From contig NZ_JAHXZL010000001.1 in NCBI RefSeq assembly GCF_019429525.1, positions 434,001 to 498,000 of the forward strand: a stretch of DNA of 64,000 bases, given 5' to 3'. The notes under the pieces are model-generated. The model did not search any database, was not told where the DNA came from, and saw only the letters and a list, made by a program, of their open reading frames with translations. The stretch comes from Sphingomonas folli (GTDB lineage: Bacteria; Pseudomonadota; Alphaproteobacteria; Sphingomonadales; Sphingomonadaceae). Of this stretch, positions 16,587 to 25,122 are shown in pieces (the stretch's first letter is position 1; each line of letters starts with the position of its first letter). The translations under genes and the position numbers were made by a program.

Positions 16587-16640
16587 GCCGCGCGTTGATC
16601 CTGAACCGAGGTGTTTAGAACACCAAATTGCATAATTCAA
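16587..16640. promoter_or_regulatory. Divergent control region: promoter and 15-bp palindrome
   Basis: GGTGTTTAGAACACC (16610-16624) is a perfect palindrome with 6-bp arms. On the minus strand a promoter-like pair, TTGAAT, 17 bases, TAAACA, leads to the kinase gene, with its -10 inside the palindrome. An AT-rich stretch with two direct CAAATT repeats follows (from 16624). Good candidate for the operator of the adjacent ROK repressor. Confidence 0.5.
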
Positions 16641-16717
16641 ATTCGTCGTGGCGGTCGTTCGTGCTTGCGATGCGGCGCGAAAGGCGCTGTGAACGGGAGC
16701 GATACCAGAGACAGGGG

Positions 16718-17938
16718 ATGAACAGGGATGCGACGATCGGCGACGGGGCGGGCGGCGTGAGCGGCGCACCGCCGCGGCTCTCGGGCACCAACCTCGAGCG
16801 TGCCGCCGATCACAACCAGCGCGTGACGCTCCACGCGATCCGAGTCGGCGGCTCGCTGACGCGGGTCGAACTGGCGCAGATCACCGGGCTGACCGGCCCC
16901 GCGATCGCCAACATCACGCGGCGGCTGCTCCAGGACGGGGTGATCCAGGAGGCGGGGCAGCGCCGCGGCGGGCGGGGCCAGCCGCCGACCAAGCTCGAGA
17001 TCAAGCGCGATGCCTGCTACTCGATCGGGGTCAACGTCGACCGCGACCATATCACCCTGGTGCTGGTCGACTTCGCCGGCGAGACGCTGGCGCGCCGCTC
17101 GGAAGAGGTCGACTTCGCGCTGCCCGACGATGTCCGCGCCTTCTATCGCCGCTCGATCAAGCCGATGCTGCGCGGCGCCGGGGTCGAGGCGGACAAGCTG
17201 GTCGGGCTCGGCGTGGCGGTGCCCGACGACCTCGGCTCGGTCGACCTGCCCGGGCGGCCCGCCGCCTATGACGCGTGGGAGCGAGTCGACATGGCGGCGC
17301 TGTTCGCCGAGCCGCTCGCGCTGCCCGTCTTCGTCGAGAATGACGCCGCGGCGGCGGCGACCGGCGAGATGCAGCTCGGGCGCGGGCAGCGGCTGAGCAA
17401 TTTCTTCTACATCCTGATCTCCTCGGGGCTGGGCGGCGGCGTGGTGAGCGACGGCGTCTACGCGCGCGGCGCGCACGGGCGCAGCGGCGAGCTCGGCTTC
17501 ATGCTCGCGCCCGGCGAGGACGGCGCGCGCGAGCAGGTGCAGAAACTCGTGTCGCGCTCGGGGCTGCAGGAGCATCTCGCGCGCGACGGGCTCGCCATCG
17601 CCGCGGCGCTCGCCGCCGACGCGAGCGCGGCGGCGCGCGCCAGCGTCGACGCCTGGCTCGACCGCGCGGCGAGCCGGCTATGCACCCCGCTCGACGCGAT
17701 CAGCTGCCTGATCGATCCCGCCGCGGTGCTGATCGGTGGGCGGCTCCCCGCCGCGCTGGTCGAGTCGCTCGCCGATCGGGTCAACACGCTGCTGGGCGAG
17801 GTCACCAACGCGCCGGCGGTGGCGCGAGTCGAGCGGGCCGCGCTGTCCGAGGACGCGCCCGCGGTCGGGGCCGCGATCCTGCCGTTCAGCCACTTCCTGC
17901 TGCCCAAGCCGGGCGCGCTGTGGAAGGCGGCGGACTGA
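16718..17938 (+). CDS. ROK-family transcriptional repressor (NagC/Mlc/XylR type)
   Basis: 406 aa. An N-terminal winged helix (LHAIRVGGSLTRVELAQITGLTGPAIANITRRLLQDGVI) precedes a ROK sugar-binding domain. Unlike the kinase next door it has ELGF instead of the E-x-G-H motif and no cysteine-rich zinc cluster, so it is a regulator rather than an enzyme. ROK repressors are released by a sugar or sugar phosphate. Its position between the kinase/GH92 pair and the TonB receptor operon suggests it senses mannose or an oligosaccharide. The start is uncertain; ATG 16670 would add 16 residues. Confidence 0.87.
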   Translation: MNRDATIGDGAGGVSGAPPRLSGTNLERAADHNQRVTLHAIRVGGSLTRVELAQITGLTGPAIANITRRLLQDGVIQEAGQRRGGRGQPPTKLEIKRDACYSIGVNVDRDHITLVLVDFAGETLARRSEEVDFALPDDVRAFYRRSIKPMLRGAGVEADKLVGLGVAVPDDLGSVDLPGRPAAYDAWERVDMAALFAEPLALPVFVENDAAAAATGEMQLGRGQRLSNFFYILISSGLGGGVVSDGVYARGAHGRSGELGFMLAPGEDGAREQVQKLVSRSGLQEHLARDGLAIAAALAADASAAARASVDAWLDRAASRLCTPLDAISCLIDPAAVLIGGRLPAALVESLADRVNTLLGEVTNAPAVARVERAALSEDAPAVGAAILPFSHFLLPKPGALWKAAD

Positions 17939-18008
17939 GGGCGTCCCACGACGCGACACGAAGCCTCGCCTTCGCAAAGGTTTGCGCGAACGTTCACAAT
18001 CCTTCCAT

Positions 18009-18040
18009 TTGACAATTTGCTTTTGCTATTGTCAGATAAA
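18009..18040 (+). promoter_or_regulatory. Promoter-like region with 7-bp inverted repeat, upstream of the TonB receptor
   Basis: TTGACA at 18009-18014 overlaps TGACAAT (18010-18016), which pairs with ATTGTCA (18028-18034) across 11 bases. A GATAAA lies at 18035-18040. The stretch is strikingly AT-rich for this genome and includes CAATTTG (18013-18019). Likely promoter/operator of the receptor operon; the -10 is not clear. Confidence 0.5.
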
Positions 18041-18153
18041 GTCGGGACCGCCGCTCGGCATGAGGGGTGCGACGCGCGAGGGCGCGCGGGTGGCGGTCGG
18101 TCGAGGGTAGTGGCGGGGCAACGTATCCCGCCGCGATGAGGAGGGATGGACAC

Positions 18154-21100
18154 ATGCGAGGTTACATTGGTCACGCCCCGTCGCGCGGGTCGTCGCGCCG
18201 CCGGATGCCGCTGCTGCTGGCGGGGGTGAGTCTGGCCGCAGGGATCGTCGGCAGCGCGCAGGCGCAGCAGACGAGCCCTTCCACCGCGGCGGGCGCGCAG
18301 GCCGAGCAGGCCGACAGGGCGCCCGACCAGACGGTCGTGCCAGCGCCGTCGAGCAACACCGGCGAGGTCTCCGCGCCCGCCGCCAACAGCACGCTCGACA
18401 GCCCCGGCCAGCTCCAGGCCGACGCGGCCGATTCGGCCGCTGACTCGGGCGCGAGTGGGGACGACATCGTCGTCACCGGCTATCGCCGCTCGATCGAGCA
18501 GAGCCTCAACCGCAAGCGCGAGGCGAACGCCTTCGTCGACGTGATCACCGCCGAGGACGTCGGCAAGTTCCCCGACAAGAACGTCGCCGACTCGCTTCAG
18601 CGCGTCCCCGGCGTGATCATCGACCGCGACGGTGGCGAGGGCAGCCGGGTCAGCATCCGCGGTCTGAGCTCCGACCTGACGCTGACCGAGCTCAACGGCA
18701 ATTTCATCGCCTCGGCGGACAGCGGCGAGCCCTCGCGCTCGTTCAACTATCTGCTGCTGCCGTCGACGCTGATCGGCAGCGTCGAGGTGTTCAAGTCGCC
18801 CGAGGCGCGGCTCGACGAGGGTGGCGTCGGCGGCGTGATCATCAACCACACGCGCGTCCCGTTCGACCTCGAGCCCTGGTCGGGCACGATCTCGGCCGAG
18901 GGCACCTATGCCGACGTCAGCGACAAGGTCGAGCCCAACGTGTCGGGCCTGCTGTCGTGGCACAATGAGGAGAAGACGCTCGGCTTCCTCGTCGGCGCGA
19001 CGTACCAGGTGCGCACCAACCGCTCGCTGAGCGCCTCGGGCGACAGCTGGCAGTGGTGGACCGACGACAAGGGCACCAACCCCGCGACCGACGTCAACGG
19101 CAACACCTTCGCCAACGACTCCGCGATCAACTATTGGAACGACGGCGACAACGGCGGCACCACGACGCGCGACGGCCGGCATTACAGCGGCTATTGGGCC
19201 CCCCAGTCGGTCAGCGAGACGATCCTCAACCAGAAGCGCAAGCGGCTCGGCATCCAGGCGACGATGCAGGCCAAGCCGTTCGACAATCTCGAGATCACGG
19301 CGAACTATTTCCGCTTCCAGCTCGACGGCAACTACACCAGCAGCACGATCAAGATCCCCGAGTGGGGCTACGGCAACTTCTTCACCGACGCGACCTTCGA
19401 CAAGAGTGGCACGGTGCTGACCGGCGCGACCTTCCAGGTGCCGCCGGAGGGGACGCTGTGCCGCGCCCGGGCCAACCCGTGCACGATGGAGACGCCGGCG
19501 CCGCAGGACACGCTCGCGCGCGAGAAGAGCGTCTCCAACACCTATGACGTCCACGCCAAATGGAACGTCGACCACCTCAGCGTCGACGTCGTGTTCGGCA
19601 AGACGCGGGCGACCGGCGGCCCCTCGTTCCAATTCTTCGCCCAGGCCAAGCCGCGCAACGGCTCGGTCAACGGCAACATGCTGAGCGCGTGGAACTTCAC
19701 CGATCAGTCGATCGCGATGAACTTCTCGCCCGACGTGATCCAGAACATGCTCAACGGCGTGGCGCAGATCGACCTGGGCTCGACCGGATCGGGCTTCAAC
19801 AACAGCTCGATCTCGCAGCGTTACGCCCAGGTCGACGTGACGCGCAGCTTCGACTCGCCGTTCCTCGCCTCGATCCAGGTCGGCGCCAAGTGGCGCGACG
19901 GCCGCATCCACCGCGAGACGGGTCGGTTCGAATGGTATTCGGACGCGGCCAACACGCTGCGCTTCCAGGACACCGCCGGCGGCGCGCTGGCGTTGCCGGA
20001 GATCTTCTACCCCAATTCGCTCGGCAACATCGCGGGCGGCTTCGAGGCGAGCGCCTTCCCGGCGATCAACATCAACAACTACGTCGACTACCTCAATCGC
20101 ACCTACAACGGGCCGGTGCGCGTGCCCGAGCCGCAGAACGTGTACAACATCCAGGAGAAGATCTGGGCGGGCTACGCCCAGGCCAACTTCAAGATGGACA
20201 ACGTCCGCGGGAACCTCGGCCTGCGCGTCGTCAACACCAAGCAGGACGGCACCTCGACCGACGTCCTCTATTATGAGAACGACTATTGCGTGAACGGCCC
20301 GGGCGGCGCGTTCGACCCCAACAAGCCGGTCGGCGCCGACGGCAACTGCTCGGTCATCCCGCAGGCGCAGCGCGAACTCCGGGTGTACAGCCCGAACCAG
20401 GAGAGCAAGAGCTACACCGACTTCCTGCCGAGCTTCAACATCTCGTGGGAGGCGATGCCGAACCTGCTGATCCGCGCCGCGGCGTCGAAGGTGATCAGCC
20501 GGCCGGGTTACGGCGATCTCGCGGGCGCGCGTGGGCTCACCTTCAACTCGGACGCGTTCGTCTTCGATCGCGCCGAGTTCGGCGCGCTGCCGGGTTGGTT
20601 CGGCAACGGCGGCAACTTCAACCTCAAGCCGTTCAACGCCTGGCAGTATGACGCCGGCGCGGAATGGTATTTCCACCCCGGCTCGGTCGTCGGCTTCACG
20701 CTGTTCCGCAAGGACGTGAAGGACTTCATCGTGCCGGTCGTGGTCGACTTCCCGCAGGAGGTCGCGGGCGAGACGGTGACGGTGCAGCAATATTCGACCC
20801 AGGCGAACGGCTCCAAGGCGGTGTCGCAGGGCGTCGAGGTCTACGCGCAGCACACGCTCGACTTCGGTCTCGGCGCGCAGGTCAACTTCACCTACAACGA
20901 CACGTCGCAGGCCGACGTGGCGCTGAACGGGACGAAGCTGGGCACCTCGCCGCTGGTCGGCAGCGCGAAGACGCAGGTGAACGCCTCGCTCTTCTACGAG
21001 CACGGGCCGGTGCTGGCGCGCGTCTCGTACAACCGCCGCGGCGAGGTGGTGCGCGGGCTGTCCTCGGGTCTCAACGTCTACGACGATCCGTACGAGCAGT

Positions 21101-21273
21101 TCGATCTCAACGGCGCGATCGACGTGATGAAGAACGTCCAGATCACCGCCTCGGTGATCAACCTCACCAAGTCCGAGCAGCGCCAGCATCTCGGCAATGA
21201 CACCAAGGACCGCTTCATCTCGAACGTGTACTCGGGCCGCCGCTTCTATCTCGGCGCCGCCTTCAAGTTCTGA
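18154..21273 (+). CDS. TonB-dependent receptor (Xanthomonas/Caulobacter type), probable mannan oligosaccharide importer
   Basis: 1039 aa. Outer-membrane importer powered by TonB. Signal peptide ends near residue 37 (GSAQA), then a ~65-residue low-complexity stretch, a TonB box DDIVVTGYR at ~103-111, the plug (ITAEDVGKFPDKNVADSLQRVPGV, SIRGLSSDLT) and a 22-strand barrel ending in Phe (RRFYLGAAFKF). The size and plug motif fit the large carbohydrate receptors of sphingomonads and Caulobacter. The ATG follows GAGGAGGGATGG. It is the first gene of a run with GH92, GH125 and GH92, so the substrate is probably an alpha-mannan fragment. Confidence 0.9.
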   Translation: MRGYIGHAPSRGSSRRRMPLLLAGVSLAAGIVGSAQAQQTSPSTAAGAQAEQADRAPDQTVVPAPSSNTGEVSAPAANSTLDSPGQLQADAADSAADSGASGDDIVVTGYRRSIEQSLNRKREANAFVDVITAEDVGKFPDKNVADSLQRVPGVIIDRDGGEGSRVSIRGLSSDLTLTELNGNFIASADSGEPSRSFNYLLLPSTLIGSVEVFKSPEARLDEGGVGGVIINHTRVPFDLEPWSGTISAEGTYADVSDKVEPNVSGLLSWHNEEKTLGFLVGATYQVRTNRSLSASGDSWQWWTDDKGTNPATDVNGNTFANDSAINYWNDGDNGGTTTRDGRHYSGYWAPQSVSETILNQKRKRLGIQATMQAKPFDNLEITANYFRFQLDGNYTSSTIKIPEWGYGNFFTDATFDKSGTVLTGATFQVPPEGTLCRARANPCTMETPAPQDTLAREKSVSNTYDVHAKWNVDHLSVDVVFGKTRATGGPSFQFFAQAKPRNGSVNGNMLSAWNFTDQSIAMNFSPDVIQNMLNGVAQIDLGSTGSGFNNSSISQRYAQVDVTRSFDSPFLASIQVGAKWRDGRIHRETGRFEWYSDAANTLRFQDTAGGALALPEIFYPNSLGNIAGGFEASAFPAININNYVDYLNRTYNGPVRVPEPQNVYNIQEKIWAGYAQANFKMDNVRGNLGLRVVNTKQDGTSTDVLYYENDYCVNGPGGAFDPNKPVGADGNCSVIPQAQRELRVYSPNQESKSYTDFLPSFNISWEAMPNLLIRAAASKVISRPGYGDLAGARGLTFNSDAFVFDRAEFGALPGWFGNGGNFNLKPFNAWQYDAGAEWYFHPGSVVGFTLFRKDVKDFIVPVVVDFPQEVAGETVTVQQYSTQANGSKAVSQGVEVYAQHTLDFGLGAQVNFTYNDTSQADVALNGTKLGTSPLVGSAKTQVNASLFYEHGPVLARVSYNRRGEVVRGLSSGLNVYDDPYEQFDLNGAIDVMKNVQITASVINLTKSEQRQHLGNDTKDRFISNVYSGRRFYLGAAFKF

Positions 21274-21301
21274 TCATCGATACGTCTCAGGGAGAGTGAA
21301 C

Positions 21302-23641
21302 ATGGCAAGCGCGCGGCGCCGGGGCATCATCGCGGCGCTGTGCGCCTCCGCCACGATGCTCTCCCCCGCGGCGACGGTGGCGCAGGACGCGCCACCGTCG
21401 CCGGTCGACCTCGTCAACCCGCTGATGGGGACGGACAGCAGCTACGAGCTGTCCTACGGCAACACCTATCCCGCGATCGCGGTGCCGTTCGGCATGAACG
21501 CCTGGACGCCCGTCACCGGCAAGATGGGGAACGGCTGGGGCTACACGTACAGCGCGCACAAGATCAACGGGTTCAAGCAGACGCACCAGCCGAGCCCGTG
21601 GATGAACGATTACGCCGCCTTCGCCTTGCTGCCGATGACCGGCGCGGTGAAGGCGAAGGAGGAGGAGCGCGCCTCCTGGTTCAGCCACAAGGCGGAGGAG
21701 AGCCGCGCCTGGGGCTATAAGGTCTATCTCGCCGACTATGACGTCACCACCGAGATCGTGCCGACCGGGCGCGCCGCGCAGTTCCGCTTCACCTTCCCCG
21801 AGACCAAGGACGCGCATGTCCTGCTCGACGGCTATGCCGGGGGCTCGATGGTCTCGGTCGACCCGGCGCGGCGCCGCATCACCGGCTATGTCAGCAACAA
21901 CCACGGCGGCGTGCCGGCGAACTTCCGCAACTGGTTCGTCGTCGAGTTCGACAAGCCCTTCACCGTCAGCCAGACCTTCGACGGCAGCGGCACGCTGACC
22001 GCGGGCCGCCGCGCCGAGGGCGATCACGTCGGCGCGGTGATCAGCTTCGCGACGAGGAAGGGCGAGCAGGTCGGCGCGCGCGTCGCCTCCTCGTTCATCA
22101 GCGCCGAGCAGGCGCAGCGCAACCTGGACCAAGAGATCGGCCGCGACACGTTCGACCAGACCAGCGCCAAGGCGCGCGCCGCCTGGTCGGCCGAGCTCGA
22201 CCGCATCAAGGTCGACGACCCCGACCTCGACAACCGCCGCACCTTCTACTCGGCGCTGTGGCGGATGCTGCAGTTCCCGCGCGAGTTCCACGAGCGCGGC
22301 GCGAACGGCAAGCTGATCCACTACAGCCCGTATGACGGCAAGGTCCACGACGGCCCGCTCTACACCGACAACGGCTTCTGGGACACGTGGCGCGCGGTCT
22401 TCCCCTTCTTCGCGCTGATGTACCCCGAGCGCGACGGCGAGATCATGCAGGGGCTGGTCAATACCTACAAGGAATCGGGCTGGCTGCCGGAATGGGCCAG
22501 CCCGGGGCACCGCAGCGTGATGATCGGCTCGAACTCGGCCAACCTGATCGCCGACGCCTATCTCAACGGCGTGCGCGGCTTCGACGCGAACACGCTGTAC
22601 GAGGCGATGGTCAAGAACGCGACCACCTCCGAGGGGCGCCCGCGCGACAAGAGCGGCAAGGTGCTCAGCGCGGTCGGGCGCGAGGGCGTCGAGCTGTACA
22701 ACCAGCTGGGCTACGTCCCCTATGACGTCGGCATCAACGAGAATGCCGCGCGCACGCTCGAATATGCCACCGCCGACTTCTCGCTGTCGCGCATGGCCGC
22801 CGCGCTCGGCAAGACCGACGACGCGAAGAAATACGCCGAGCACGCGCAGAACTATCGCAAGCTGTTCGACCCGCAGAGCGGCTGGATGCGCGGGCGCAAC
22901 AGGGACGGCAGCTGGTCGGCGGCGTTCAGCCCGTACAAATGGGGCGACGCCTTCACCGAGGGCAACTCGGTCCACTACAGCTGGTCGGTGATGCAGGACG
23001 TGCAGGGCCTGATCGGCCTGATGGGCGGCGACGACAAGTTCGTCGCGCGGCTCGACTCGGTGTTCTCCACCCCGCCGATCTTCGACGACAGCTATTACGG
23101 CCAGGTGATCCACGAGATCCGCGAGATGCAGATCGTCGACATGGGGCAGTACGCGCACGGCAACCAGCCGATCCAGCACATGATCTATTTGTACGACTGG
23201 GCCGGCGCGCCGTGGAAGGCGCAGTATCACGCGCGCGAGGTGATGCGGAAACTCTACTCCGCCGCGCCCGACGGCTATCCCGGCGACGAGGACAACGGCC
23301 AGACCTCGGCCTGGTACGTCTTCTCCGCGCTCGGCTTCTATCCCGTCACGCCGACGGTGGGGCAATATGCCATCGGCAGCCCGCTGTTCCGCCGCACCAG
23401 CGTCACCATGCCGGGCGGCAAGGTGCTGACGATCGAGGCCGAGAACAACAGCCGCGACAATGTCTACATCCAGTCGGCGACGCTCAACGGCGCGCCGTAC
23501 GCGCGGCCGTGGCTGTCGCGTGAGGCGCTCCAGGCGGGCGGTACGCTCCGCTTCGTGATGGGGCCGACCCCGAACAAGCAATGGGGCACCGCCAAGACGG
23601 ATCGACCCTTCTCGATGAGCGCGCCCGGGGCGCTGAAGTGA
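21302..23641 (+). CDS. GH92-family glycosidase with Gln in place of the catalytic acid
   Basis: 779 aa with a Sec signal peptide (RGIIAALCASATMLSPAATVAQ). The GH92 fold is complete (VDLVNPLMGTDSSYELSYGN at the start; GQTSAWYVFSALGFYPV near the end). The motif that normally reads HGNEP is HGNQP here, with Gln622, and the base motif is GDEDNGQTSAW (Asp664). In GH92 this Glu is the general acid; enzymes with Gln are known to cleave mannose-1-phosphate linkages, where no acid is needed for the leaving group. Predicted role: uncapping phosphomannan. Lies 28 bases after the receptor and overlaps the GH125 start by GTGA. Confidence 0.85.
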   Translation: MASARRRGIIAALCASATMLSPAATVAQDAPPSPVDLVNPLMGTDSSYELSYGNTYPAIAVPFGMNAWTPVTGKMGNGWGYTYSAHKINGFKQTHQPSPWMNDYAAFALLPMTGAVKAKEEERASWFSHKAEESRAWGYKVYLADYDVTTEIVPTGRAAQFRFTFPETKDAHVLLDGYAGGSMVSVDPARRRITGYVSNNHGGVPANFRNWFVVEFDKPFTVSQTFDGSGTLTAGRRAEGDHVGAVISFATRKGEQVGARVASSFISAEQAQRNLDQEIGRDTFDQTSAKARAAWSAELDRIKVDDPDLDNRRTFYSALWRMLQFPREFHERGANGKLIHYSPYDGKVHDGPLYTDNGFWDTWRAVFPFFALMYPERDGEIMQGLVNTYKESGWLPEWASPGHRSVMIGSNSANLIADAYLNGVRGFDANTLYEAMVKNATTSEGRPRDKSGKVLSAVGREGVELYNQLGYVPYDVGINENAARTLEYATADFSLSRMAAALGKTDDAKKYAEHAQNYRKLFDPQSGWMRGRNRDGSWSAAFSPYKWGDAFTEGNSVHYSWSVMQDVQGLIGLMGGDDKFVARLDSVFSTPPIFDDSYYGQVIHEIREMQIVDMGQYAHGNQPIQHMIYLYDWAGAPWKAQYHAREVMRKLYSAAPDGYPGDEDNGQTSAWYVFSALGFYPVTPTVGQYAIGSPLFRRTSVTMPGGKVLTIEAENNSRDNVYIQSATLNGAPYARPWLSREALQAGGTLRFVMGPTPNKQWGTAKTDRPFSMSAPGALK

Positions 23642-25068
23642 TCGCGCGGCGCGCGCTGATGGCGGGCGCGGGGGCGGCGGCGGTCTCGGCCGCGCTGCCG
23701 CGCGCCGCGGCGGCGCAGGCGTTCGCGAGCAAGCGCCCGCCCAGGGCGCAGCGCAGGTTCACCAGCGCCGCGGTCGAGGCCGAGATCGCGCGGGTCAAGC
23801 GCCGCATCGCCGACCCCGAGCTCGCCTGGCTGTTCGAGAATTGCTACCCGAGCACGCTCGACACCACCGTCACCAAGGTCGGCACCGTCGACGGCAAGCC
23901 CGACGCCTTCGTCATCACCGGCGACATCGAGGCGCTGTGGCTGCGCGACAGCTCGGCGCAGCTCCAGACCTATGTGCACCTCACGCCCAAGGACGCACCG
24001 CTCCGCCGGCTCTTCCACGGGCTGATCCAGCGCCAGGCGCGCTGCATCCTGATCGACCCTTATGCCAACGCCTTCATGGAGGACCCGACCGCGCGCTCCA
24101 ACCTGGGCGCGCGCGACGACAGGACCGAGATGAAGCCGGGCGTCGCCGAGCGGAAGTGGGAGATCGACTCGCTCTGCTACCCGATGCGGCTGGCGCACGG
24201 CTATTGGACCGCCACGCGCGACAAAGCGCCGTTCGACGCCACCTGGCAGCGCGCCATGGCGCTGGCGGTGGCGACGCTGCGCCAGCAGCAGCGCAAGGGC
24301 GACGACGGGCCGTATCGCTTCCAGCGGCTCAACCTCTCGCCGACCGAGACGCTGATGTTCGAGGGGCGCGGCGCGCCGACGCGCAAGGTGGGGCTGATCC
24401 ACTCGATGTTCCGCCCGTCGGACGACGCCTGCCTCTACCCCTTCCTGATCCCGTCCAACCTGTTCGCGGTGAGCGCGCTGCGCATGCTCGCCACCGTCCA
24501 GCGCGAGGCCGCGGGCGACGCCACCAGCGCCGCCGACGCCGAGGCGTTGGCGGGCGAGGTCGAGGCGGCGCTGGCGGCGCACGGCAGGATGCCCGACGGG
24601 CAGGGCGGCGAGGTCTGGGCCTATGAGGTCGACGGCTACGGCAACGCGATCTTCATGGACGACGCCAACGTGCCGAGCCTCTCCGCGCTGCCGCTGCTCG
24701 GCGCGGCGCGGCGCGACGACCCGCTCTACCGCCGCACCCAGGCGCTGGCGTGGAGCGAGCGCAACCCCTATTTCTTCAAGGGCAGCGCGGCCGAGGGGAT
24801 CGGCGGGCCGCACGTGGGGATGGACATGATCTGGCCGATGTCGATCGTCAGCCGCGCGCTCGACAGCGACGACGACGCGCAGATCCTCCAGTGCCTGCGC
24901 TGGCTCAAGGCGACGCACGGCGGCACCGGCTTCATGCACGAGAGCTTTCACAAGGACGATCCCGTCAAGTTCACGCGCCCCTGGTTCGCCTGGGCCAACG
25001 GGCTGTTCGGCGACCTCATCCTCGACCTCGAGCGGCGTCGCCCCGCGCTGCTCGCCGCGCCGCTCTGA
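23638..25068 (+). CDS. GH125 exo-alpha-1,6-mannosidase
   Basis: 476 aa. Metal-independent inverting exo-alpha-1,6-mannosidase family (formerly DUF1237). Diagnostic stretches: GDIEALWLRDSSAQLQTYVHL, KWEIDSLCYPMRLAHGYW, MFRPSDDACLYPFLIPSN, GNAIFMDDANVPSLSALPLLG, and FFKGSAAEGIGGPHVG. An N-terminal Arg pair (IARRALMAGAGAAAVSAAL) suggests Tat export. The GTG start overlaps the previous GH92 stop. The enzyme would trim the alpha-1,6-linked mannan backbone once GH92 enzymes remove side chains. Confidence 0.92.
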   Translation: MIARRALMAGAGAAAVSAALPRAAAAQAFASKRPPRAQRRFTSAAVEAEIARVKRRIADPELAWLFENCYPSTLDTTVTKVGTVDGKPDAFVITGDIEALWLRDSSAQLQTYVHLTPKDAPLRRLFHGLIQRQARCILIDPYANAFMEDPTARSNLGARDDRTEMKPGVAERKWEIDSLCYPMRLAHGYWTATRDKAPFDATWQRAMALAVATLRQQQRKGDDGPYRFQRLNLSPTETLMFEGRGAPTRKVGLIHSMFRPSDDACLYPFLIPSNLFAVSALRMLATVQREAAGDATSAADAEALAGEVEAALAAHGRMPDGQGGEVWAYEVDGYGNAIFMDDANVPSLSALPLLGAARRDDPLYRRTQALAWSERNPYFFKGSAAEGIGGPHVGMDMIWPMSIVSRALDSDDDAQILQCLRWLKATHGGTGFMHESFHKDDPVKFTRPWFAWANGLFGDLILDLERRRPALLAAPL

Positions 25069-25122
25069 CGGTCCCCGTCCTGACCGACCCCGCCCGCCCT
25101 GACCGACCCTGAAGGACCCGAC

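Noticed and set aside
17458-21189. 1243-codon open frame on the minus strand opposite the ROK regulator and TonB receptor
   Set aside because: A shadow of GC-rich coding DNA: low-complexity Arg/Ala/Asp/His-rich translation with no domain, lying over two well-supported genes.
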